Origin: Zhengitettix transpicula
Lineage: Eukaryota > Arthropoda > Insecta > Orthoptera > Tetrigidae
NCBI GenBank assembly: GCA_037074705.1
Contig: CM073593.1
Location: 11,413,001 to 11,477,000 of the forward strand
Direction: 5' to 3'
DNA length: 64,000 nucleotides
Part shown: piece after piece, positions 54,758-64,000 of the stretch
Layout: every line of letters starts with the position of its first letter
Position numbering within the stretch: position 1 is the stretch's first letter
The notes under the pieces: generated by a model
What the model saw: the letters and a program-made list of their open reading frames with translations, nothing else
Told to the model about the DNA's origin: nothing
Databases searched by the model: none
Program-made: the position numbers and the translations under genes

Positions 54758-56414
54758 ATATATATATATATATGATGCGAAGCCAGAAGATCTATATATT
54801 CGCATAATTTTCCTATCACACCAAACACTTTATTCGGCTGCTGAAAGTAATAGTAACCAAAGTAGAGTGCAATTGCAAACTCTGGTTCATATCCCAGGAT
54901 AGATTTGTGACGTCCATTTTTTTATTTTCAGTTTCGTTTCGAGCTACGTATGTTAATTGCTGACGCATTGTGTTATCACTGCCAGCGCTGCTGTGAATCA
55001 TCGGTGAAAAGCTAATTTATCGGTCAGTGGAAAAAAATTACTCTGCTCTTTATATTTTCGCATAATATCAGCAAACTGGTTTACAGTGTAATGTTTTTTT
55101 CTTCGTCAAAACAAACATTATACGAAAATTAGCATGTAATAACACTAGAATCAGGACATAATGAATATTAATATCATTTGTAAATGAAAGTACTTTTAAT
55201 GATTTTAATGCACAAATTCGAAAACAAATTAGACTACAAATTTTACAAAAGACGTCTTTCTTTTATACCCAATTAGGATAACTCCTTCGTTAAAAACAGA
55301 ATGTGTTATTGTATTTAATTCTATTTACTAAATGAATACTAATTCTCTCAAACAGAAAAATTATATATATAGAATTCCATTCCAGATTACATGGGCTTTA
55401 AAATTTTAATGCCGATTGAAACAAGTTCGATAGCAAGACTTGACGGTTAGGTTATGAACTACAAGAAGCAATTTTTCCAAATTTAGATTTAAATGTAACT
55501 TTATTCAATTTAAAAGGGAAGTAAACCAAATTCAATATGTAGCTGGTTTCAGAAAATGGAAGTAAAGTATTATTAGCAAGGAAGCATTTCTAGTCGTAAT
55601 ATAATATTCGATAAGTTTTGTATCTACAGGTAGAAATTAGGTTAAATTAATCCAAATATTTTCTTTCCTATTTTTTTATTGAGCCGCACCAGTTAAATAC
55701 AAAGCAAATAAACTCTTACCGAAACCGGCAACAGAAACAAGACTGAGTGATTCAGACATGAACTGGTATTCGTATTGATATGGGGAATAAATTATTTAAT
55801 ATTAAAAGAATAAATTGGTTATCAAACGAATTTATATTCGTGAGAATTAATTATTTTCACTAAATTAATTATATTTATGAAATTGTGTTGGTGGTTCATT
55901 CTCTTGTAATTGCATTGAAACGTAGTAATTTTCAACCGCACTTTGTTGTAAATTTTCTATAATAACTGCGAGATCATCAGGCGACTACAATAGTATTTTT
56001 ATTTCAGAGCTTGTACAGATTCCATATTGATTAATAAACAGCGTGGGGGAGCCGCAGATTCCGGGAAATGACTCTCACGTGTGTTTGACAGCATTTGCAA
56101 TGTGATATTGGCAAGTAACGTCACGCAGGCAGCGCGAAACGAATCCAGTGGTGAAAAGATTCACCCACTTGCATACACTACTTTTGTTTCTCCAGACAAG
56201 GAAAATTCAACATTATCAAATCGTATACATCATTTAATAACTTTGTGCTACAACTTTCAATACAGTTTACTGTGGAGCGTGTCTAAACACTCGCTTTTAG
56301 CAAGTGATTCGTCGTCACCCTTATCATCGTTAACCACTTCTTCGATTTGGACAGTAGTGCACTTCGTGTTACAATGCGTTGGTGACCTGATAAGAGTACT
56401 CTAAAACGTTTTCT
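54758..56414. other. Unassigned sequence
   Basis: AT-rich with one denser patch at 56060-56410. There the plus strand has a 107-codon frame and the minus strand an acidic run (EEVVNDDKGDDES) vaguely like pogo/Tigger tails. Neither is strong enough to call. Confidence 0.35.
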
Positions 56415-57310
56415 TCTAACAAATAAAATAGACTGTTTGTGTGCATGTATGTTTCACATACTAATCTACACTCAAGAAGAAAATTTCACCAAATTTTGTA
56501 CACGTGTTCCTTACGAACCGGAGAAAACACTGGAGGTAAGACACGACTACCACCGGTAGGTGTGGAAATTTTCAAACGGCCGATATTTACGCCGAATAAA
56601 CCATTTTTTGCGTCAATGAGACTGATAGTGTCTTTTGTTAGTGTATAATGGCAACACCTTTCGGCAAAGGAGGTGAGCACCCTTAAGGGTGGGGGTGGAG
56701 AGGCATTACATAAAAATAAAGCAACCGAGATTCGAGTCATATCGGGGTTATGGATGTCAATTTGTTTTATTATGACCATAAACTTGCCGTGTATTTTTCT
56801 TATACGGTAAACGGCCGATATTTGACTGGAAGATATTTTTCGGAATCAATGAGAGACTTATAATTACACTACATGTCCGTGTATAATTTCAACCCCTTTC
56901 GTTTCTACAGGGGAGCACCCTTAAGGGTGGGGGTGTTGTGGCTTTACATAAAAATAACGCAAAATACACCGGGTTAGGAGTCGAATCTGTGGTTATGGAT
57001 GTCATTGAGTTTAATTCTAACATACAACGTGCCATTTAACCCCCATATGTGGTCGGGCTTTGAAATTTTTAAAGATGTCAAACAGTTGATATTTGCGTGG
57101 AATTAATATTTGACGGGGTCAATGACATTGACAGTATTTCTATCGATGTTGCTCGTGTATAGTGTCAACCCCTTTCGGCATGGGAGGTAAGCACATTTAG
57201 GGATAGGGGTCGAGGTGCGTAACATACAAATAACGCAGAACAACCGAGATTAGAGTCATATCGTGGTTATGGATATATGACAACCCGGGCAACGCCGGCC
57301 ACCGAGGTAG
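56415..57310 (+). mobile_element. Helitron, short non-autonomous copy with three monomers
   Basis: It starts TCTAACAAATAAAATAGACT, then a short GTGTGCATGTATG tract. It ends CAACCCGGGCAACGCCGGCC, ACCGAGGTAG|T, so the canonical CTAG is mutated to GTAG. The family landmark (CGAGATT-GAGTCATATC) occurs near 56724, 56968 and 57243, giving three monomers. Its tract shows the pre-insertion state of the site used by the Waldo-like LINE in the 20212 copy. The host base before TC is T instead of A, so the 5' end may be a few bases off. Confidence 0.72.
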
Positions 57311-59044
57311 TTATTAGAATAAAACCAAAACGTCCTAAAAGTTATCTTCTAACTTTAAAGTGTTCGTCTACATTAAAATCTGTCAGAAGCTTTCAGCTGA
57401 TACAGTGGTATTCATCTGAAATTGTGAACATTATTTCTATGAGAACATACGTGAAACATTACAAGTATCCTTTCAAGATTACAATATGCTTTTTGTTTAC
57501 CTATTTTTAACATGTTATATATTTATAATTCTTCAGAACACATGTTCGTCACCCTGTTGATAAGCAATACTATTTCTCCACTGAAAATAGAAGTGAAGAA
57601 GATCTTTGGAAAAACAAAAAGCAGTTATACAACTATTGGTTAATTCAGAAAACTATATATTTAATTATTTTATACTTCATAACGAACCAGATCTTCTTTA
57701 ATCTTATCTAAATCTATATATATTTTTCAGGTGTTGTCGCGTTTTCCTAAGGTGTAGTCCTATAGTAGATAATTACACACGCACAAGGCTCATTCGTGTT
57801 CAAGCATTTGTGATAAAAGCTTGAAAGCAGTGATCCACTAATAAAATTAATTTTATCTTCTCGGTTTTACAATAAATTTACTTAATTATTTTTGTCTAAA
57901 GTTTAAATAAACTTCGATTATAAAAAAGGGTGTTGTAAAAATCTTATAATTATTTTTAAATAAGATTAAGAGTTTTGAAGCAGTATAAAACAATATATAC
58001 AGCATGATGTAACACACACGAAGAATATAATGTCATTTCTAACGTCTTTAACAGTAAAAAAAAACTCTGTTCATATGATGTAAAAGAAAAATAACTCAAG
58101 TATGAAAGGTCGAAAATATTTTCAGACTAACTTAATTCAGTATTTATTAAACCACGTATCTTATAATTAATCAATTTACTATCAGCGCACAGAATCGATG
58201 ACTTTATTGCACACAGTTTTATCATTCAAATGGCGTCTACGTTGAAACGTTCATACAGAATTTATGTGGCAAGAATCCAGATTCACGCTAATTAATGTTT
58301 CTCAGAATGCTTTTCTCAGTCCATCGTGCACATTATTTTTATCTCAGACAAAAGAAGCAATTAATAAAAGAAAACTGTTACTACGAGGAAACGCTGAAAT
58401 GAAAAAATAAAATGTGAAGAAAGGGACGCTACTGTACACTGGAAGGTCGTTATTGAACTCTTAAAATAGATACAAGAATACCTCGAATTAAATTAATCTT
58501 TTCAACATTTCAGCTTCGTGGAAAAAATTTCAGAATCTTAAAATTTGTAATTTAAATAGAAATTTATACAGAGAAAGAATTAATTAAGTACGTTATAATT
58601 ATTTTCAAATAAGAATAAAAGTTTTGAATAGCAGATAAAATTTATGTAAATTGTTTCCTCAGACAGTCGTGTACATTTCTTTTCCTATTGTTATTGATGA
58701 TATGTATAACGAGTATTTATAAATGCAAAAGTATAAATTAAAACTTATCTTAGTACATAACTAATTGGAAAACTACGTCGTATTTTCATAATAATTACCA
58801 ACGTGTCTATTTTATCTTATCATGTTTTTTAATTAGCTCCTACACACCAAGTTTCAAACTTTTGACAGCCACGACGAGTGCTTCAGTTATAGAATGATGT
58901 TACGACTTTATTTTCGCTTTATTAATAGTACAAATTAAGGTTTGCCATTTATGTATTAAATATACAATTATTACAAAGACCGTGAAAAATCGGTACATAT
59001 AACAAATGATAAGTATGTGAAAGTCAAACTCCCAAAGTATTTGT
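57311..59044. other. AT-rich stretch, no gene seen
   Basis: No recognisable element or exon in 1.7 kb. Confidence 0.4.
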
Positions 59045-59240
59045 ACAACGTTTATAAATCTTCCATGTGTCTACCCTTCGTCATTCGGCACGCATCTAAT
59101 CGTTAGTCCAATTCTTCCCATACGTGACCCAGCATGTCAGGAGTGACGATAAGAACAGCTGTTGCGATGTCTTCGAGGTGGAACATATTCATTGATGTAA
59201 CCCCACAATTAACCAAGTTCGGCGATGGTCGTGTCCATCC
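59045..59240 (-). pseudogene. IS630/mariner-type transposase, C-terminal fragment
   Basis: The minus strand reads NCGVTSMNMFHLEDIATAVL, IVTPDMLGHVWEELD, a stop in place of the usual Tyr, RLDACRMTKGRHMEDL. This follows the family pattern WGYI..VY.....L.DL..RI..A...VTP.ML..VW.ELEYRLD.CR.T.G.H.E.L. Catalytic residues are not included. It may belong to the same family as the fragment at 11440. Confidence 0.68.
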
Positions 59241-59924
59241 ACTGGAGCGGAGCCAGGTCAGCAGCGGCCGCAAACATTTTCAACAACTACGGCCTTGGCG
59301 CTCCTAGCGGCGGTTTAACAAACTAACTTGCCAGCACACGCGTAAAAGAAATTGACAGTTTGTTTTTCACATACTGTATTATTTGTTAGTTTATGTTTAG
59401 CCATTTACTTATACTGATTTTTTTTAAATGTTTCAGGGACATAATATTAATATTTCAGATCACGTACTATGTTAGTTACCTTATTATACATTATTATTAT
59501 TATTATTGTAAATTAAGTTACTCATTAATGTGTAAACCAATTTCAACCAAACTTTGTAGTCGTATCACATAAGATCAAGGCACCCCTGTGGATTTAATAT
59601 TTTTCTAGCGCCCCTATGCGTGGTGGTGTCATTTTCAAAAAGCACTTTGAAAACTACGAAAAAACTATGAAATTGATTCGTTTTTTTCCCCCATTGCTAA
59701 TAGTATTTTCTTCAAACATGCCTTCTCTTTATATTGATTTTTCAAAGAAATCAAAAAAAAAATTATCAAAATTAAAAAAAAACTGGTAGCTGCAATAAAT
59801 ATGTCAAATAGCGTGTAAATATTAGCATCAGATGGTAGAATAAAATTTTGGTTAAAAAGTTAAACATCCACCTAACATGCAAATAATGCATGAAGCAAAA
59901 CTACGAGTAATGTGTATGACTCTC
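59241..59924. other. Unassigned sequence
   Basis: AT-rich, with a (TTA)n stretch near 59490-59507. Nothing else is recognised. Confidence 0.4.
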
Positions 59925-60225
59925 ATGTAACATGTTTGAAGTATACGACAAGAGTTGTTCAGTTTCCATTGGAATAGCCGTACAACTGCCTGGTCGAGGC
60001 ATGGAGTTGGTAATGCTGCGTCCCAACAGAAAACCCCCGTCTCCAATCATCGCAACGGCCGGGGGACAACTACATAGAGCCCGACCTATCTGATTCAAGG
60101 CTTTCTCTGCAACATGTCTAGTGAATGCCTGTTAGTATCCTTAAACTATATCCAGGGAACTCCAGTTAACCCTTGGTTACCTCGATCGTCTTTCTCCATT
60201 TCTTTCCTTTCTACTATATAATGGT
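59925..60225 (+). repeat. Family G repeat, diverged copy
   Basis: Landmarks GGAATAGCCGTACAACTGCC, AATGCTGCGTCCCAACAGAA, GGGGGACAA, CCCGACCTATCTGATTCA, TAGTATCCTTAAACTAT and TTAACCCTTGGTTACCT follow family order. It is more diverged than the 38596-39660 copies. Confidence 0.65.
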
Positions 60226-61676
60226 CAAGTTGTGCAATCCCTTTAAAATATCAAAATGAAAAGTTATAAATATAGTATTTAACCAAATCGATATTTATTT
60301 CATTATGGTTCTTATCACATTTTTAAAAAGTTCGATCATTAAAATATGTTGTACTTCATAGTATAATTGAATAATCATACTGCTTTGAACAACGAAATCC
60401 TTCAATAATTTCTCAAAAACACGAATGTGGTATGGATTTGGCGGACGGAATTCGCACTAACGAAAGTAAGTAGTTTATGGAACCCCATAGTGTGAACAAA
60501 AGACTACATAAAACAGAGACCTTTATCTGCAGTTAGAGATGTTGAAAATTTGATGGCTCTGATATACTTTCTAGTGAGCAAATTAAACCGAGATCAACAA
60601 ATGTTACGAAATGAATCCAATCTCACAGGAATCTTTGACCGAGCATTAATTTTGATGTATTACTTACGGGTATTTAATACTTCTAAAGAGGTGACCGTAT
60701 TTATGACAGTGTTTAGAATCTAAAAATTATGTGTTTTAGAGAATTAATTTAATTCGCGATTGACTTTGAGTTTGTCAATTTACAGCGCGACGTTATTGTT
60801 GGTACGTGAAAGTTTGGCGAGCTGCGTTGCGGACGAAGACTCCGTGGGAGATAACATTGTCCCCCGTTTATAAATAAAACTACGGTGACCTTTGAATGGC
60901 GATATGAGCGTGCGATAAAACACTAAGCGAGCGGCTCAACGCTTCGACAATCGATGGCCGTCAGTCACCTGTTTGGTGGAAATAACGCTACAAATTTGGT
61001 GGGTACTGAGTAGTCTAGCTTGAAGGCTTTGGCCACCGAAGGAAAAGACGTTTCCCCTGATGTGAGATTATAATCCACGGTTGTCAAATATTGAGAACCC
61101 CGCACCTTACATTCAGAAATTGAATCACTATAAGGAAGAAGAACGAAACAGCAGATCTATAGCAGTGTTAAAAAATCTAGAAAGACATTATCGCGTTTAC
61201 GGGACTGAGGAGTAAAACGTAATGCCGTGAATTCGAATACAGAACTTTTTAAAGATGAAAAAATATTTGTCTTTATTATTATTATATTATAAATAAATGG
61301 TAAGGCGTTGCATAGGGCCGCTACAAAGGAAGGTGAATCTAGAGGTAAAATGATACATACAATTGTAAAGATAACTTTTAATAAATAATAGACCAAGAAG
61401 CAAAACAGGATAACGAAGGTTTTCAATAAAACACTATACAATCTCAATTACATACTATAATCTTGAGAACTCGACCTCAGAATCAGGACCAGACCTGCAG
61501 CGTGGCCCAACACACGTGCCAGCCGCAACACAACCAAGACCCCTCCTCCCCGAGACACGAGGTGCCGTCCTTATGTATCGTCACGTGCAGGGCACTAAAT
61601 AGAATAGCGGAAAGAGAGACACTTTTAATCGGAAAATTAACTCAAAAGTTTATTGCAAAAAAATAAAATACACGTC
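60226..61676. other. Unassigned sequence
   Basis: A GC-richer patch at ~60770-61080 and another at ~61465-61600 have no recognisable content. The rest is AT-rich. Confidence 0.4.
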
Positions 61677-61805
61677 GTTTCGTCCTCTTCTAGCACCTCA
61701 TCAGGTATTATTTGCGGTTTCAACAGAACCTTGCCTCTAAATTTTGGATTATATACAAAATTATAAATTTGTGATACCTGATGAGGTCCTAGAAGAAAAC
61801 GAAAT
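61677..61805. other. Inverted pair of hammerhead-like cores
   Basis: Minus strand 61704-61677 reads CTGATGA, GGTGCT-AGAAG-AGGAC and GAAACGACG. Plus strand 61778-61805 reads CTGATGA, GGTCCT-AGAAG-AAAAC and GAAAT. Both contain the exact CUGAUGA box and a hairpin-capable segment before GAAA. The first hairpin pairs four of five positions with one extra G, the second three. The two lie head to head 73 bp apart. Stems I and III are not evident. They may be ends of two inverted elements. Confidence 0.4.
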
Positions 61806-64000
61806 ATGTATTTAATATATAATTTCGAATTAAATTTAGTAATTTCTTTTCTGAATAACTGTTATTTATTTACGTATAAGGGAACTTTTAGAGGCAAAAA
61901 GTTTCCCAACCGAAGAGACAACGGGGATTAAATTAAATTTTAATTGTAAAGGTTGTATTTTTACGCGGCTATTTTTTTAAAAATCGAAACAATGAGCTTC
62001 TGCAGTAGAAAAAGTTAAATATTTTGTATTTGATGAAATTTTAAAAATTATTTTTTCTGTAACTTAATGCGTTTTATGCTCTGCAATTGTAATACACAAT
62101 ACAAAAATTAACAGTAATATCTTTAAAAAAGCATAATAATAATTAGATTTTTTCTAATTAAATGTCCTATGTCCAAGTACACAATGAAATTCATACCCTT
62201 AGTTTAATTTACAGACCAAACGCATTTAAAAACAGGAATTACAAAATGTATTATATATGCAGTTTAATATTAAACACGAACTTTGTGTTGATCAACTTAA
62301 TCCGGTTTCTACGCTTTGTTCGTTTTTGAATCATAGTTTTAAATTTGATGATATTATTGGTGACAGACAATGTATATAGAAAATATTTAATTTCAGAGAT
62401 ACTGCATATTAAAATTAATTATAATAATTTCATACAGATATTACAATTATTTATATGTCTTATGTTATATTTAATTATTGGTGAAAAATTAAGCACTAAA
62501 TTTCTAAAGCCATTATCATCTTCTTTATGAAATTAAAAGAAGTATAGATGAAAATCTAAAATTAAAATACAAAATATATAGTTAAAAATATTAAATGTCA
62601 AATTAGGCCATTTAATCTTAATATACTGGACTTCCTGGTATCTGAGTGATTTAAATTTCATTCTGAAACCCTGAAGATCTTAGTAATGCAGGAAAATCGC
62701 TCCAAATTGAATTTTATGCCAAACATGTATATTTACGTTTTTAGTTACGCCTGAAGATTCACTTTATGCCATCATCATACTTGACTTATATCCATATCCA
62801 TACTTATATCCATAGTTGCACATGGGACCTTGCTTTTATAATTGTAACAATTTCCCATCTCGATATTTATCGAAATCGGACTTGACGTTGTGGAGATATA
62901 TTCGATTTGTAACCTTATCCGTTTAAAGATCAATATTTTTTTTAACTGAATATTAATTTTTAAATACCTTTAAGGCATTTTTCTTCCTGAAATTCAAAGT
63001 TTTCTTAATTAAATGTAGAGGATTTTGGACACGACCAATCGTTTTGGATTTCAGTATGTTATTGATCGGTCGTTAATTTTGTGTTATGTTTTTATTATAT
63101 ATGTAAAAAAAATTAAATATCAAATGTTTTGTGAATCTTTTTTCAGACTTAATGAATCACTGATTTTTTTTATCAGAAGGTAAATAATATTATTGTGATA
63201 CATCACGACAGGTTAAATGTAAATACTAAGATATAATATGGCGACTTAGTTGGTATTTGTGAGTATTTAAGGCAGAAGAGGGTGATTACAAACTTGTGTA
63301 AGGTTTGCATTGATTTAATATATTCTGTGAATCCCAGTACTTTACACGTAAAAAATGGTAATGTAGCAAATAAGCTCACGACATCTAAAATTTTCATATA
63401 TGGTTAACAATATTGCTCAACATTCATTCAGAAAAGTTTTCCTACGTTTGTCCAAAAATATGATGAAAGTATTCGATATTTAAATATGTATCATGTTACT
63501 GATGACAACTGCTCCTCTTAAAACAGTTGAGAACGTGTTAAAAAATACGTTATGTGTCTTTGGAGTATCCAAAAGAGTTTTAGGGGTTTTTATTGACTTC
63601 GGGATGGACAGGAAGTCCTATAATTCCTTATACGTTAATGAAACCATTCTACGTCCTTAGTTCCAAATTTCCATGTGGTGGTGAAATTGTGTAGGATAGG
63701 AATCTAGGACTTCAACACAAATTTAACAAGTTTAGTTCCTCTGTACCGAATTTTTTAAAAAGAATATTTGGAATATTATTATGTTTACTATTGTACACTG
63801 ACTTAGGTCCATTTTTGTATTTTTATCAAATCCATTCATTCAAACAAATACGTCATAGAAATAAGCCTAAGGAACCCAAAATCGACAGCAGTTTCCTTAT
63901 TTTAATATCGTACGTTGCATAAGCACAGCAGCTGTCACTGAGAAGCCGTTGGTGTTAAGTCGCCATTAAAGAGAGCAGAGTCTACATGAACGTCTGAAAG
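61806..64000. other. AT-rich stretch to window end, no gene seen
   Basis: No transposon motif, tRNA or credible exon was found. Confidence 0.4.

Noticed and set aside
56081..56404. 107-codon frame, and an acidic minus-strand run resembling pogo/Tigger tails
   Set aside because: The match is to low-complexity acidic sequence only; no DDE motif is near.

Overview
The window is AT-rich eukaryotic nuclear DNA from an insect, probably one with a large, repeat-laden genome. The assignment rests on the mobile elements present: mariner elements, an R1-clade (Waldo-like) LINE, Jockey-type LINEs, Penelope-like elements (PLEs) with a GIY-YIG endonuclease, Helitrons, a PIF/Harbinger remnant and tRNA-derived SINEs. 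A hemimetabolous (polyneopteran-type) insect is my guess; the species cannot be read from the sequence. I found no intact host gene. Nearly every recognisable coding sequence is a broken transposon gene, so the window reads as intergenic or intronic DNA built from layers of insertions.

Layout. 1-7 kb: two tRNA-like SINE pieces, a GC-rich interspersed repeat (here 'family G'), a complete but dead mariner (3069-4293) and two LINE C-terminal fragments on the minus strand. 7.2-10.4 kb: three head-to-tail, ~0.9-1.2 kb LTR-like units joined by (TA)n. 10.4-20 kb: a decayed Helitron end, an IS630/mariner-type transposase fragment, four Penelope-like pieces (two with a readable GIY-YIG domain) and two foldback repeats. 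20.2-26.3 kb: a 6.1-kb Helitron holding a 12-monomer tandem array and a nested Waldo-like LINE sitting in a (TGTA)n tract. 26.5-39.9 kb: more family G copies, a second Helitron, a Harbinger remnant, a fourth LTR-like unit and another Penelope end. 40-46.9 kb: a SINE and two Jockey-type LINE remnants, one interrupted by a mariner. 48-51.7 kb: a ~330-bp inverted repeat flanking a second copy of that mariner family. 52.7-54.8 kb: two more LTR-like units. 56.4-57.3 kb: a third Helitron. The remainder is AT-rich sequence with scattered fragments.

Most interesting structures. (1) The six LTR-like units share TG...CA ends and, at matching positions, a 5' splice-site-like GTAAGT (or GTATGT/GTGTGT), a pyrimidine-AG acceptor followed by a conserved exon-like block, and an AATAAA. 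Each looks like a small non-coding transcription unit with one intron, repeated head to tail. (2) The Penelope 3' regions, and two other loci, carry a hammerhead-like core (CTGANGA - hairpin - GAAAC) whose hairpin shows compensatory changes between copies. (3) Helitron copies carry 12, 3 or 2 copies of the same ~280-bp monomer. Family names come from recognised motifs and terminal structure, not from database searches.
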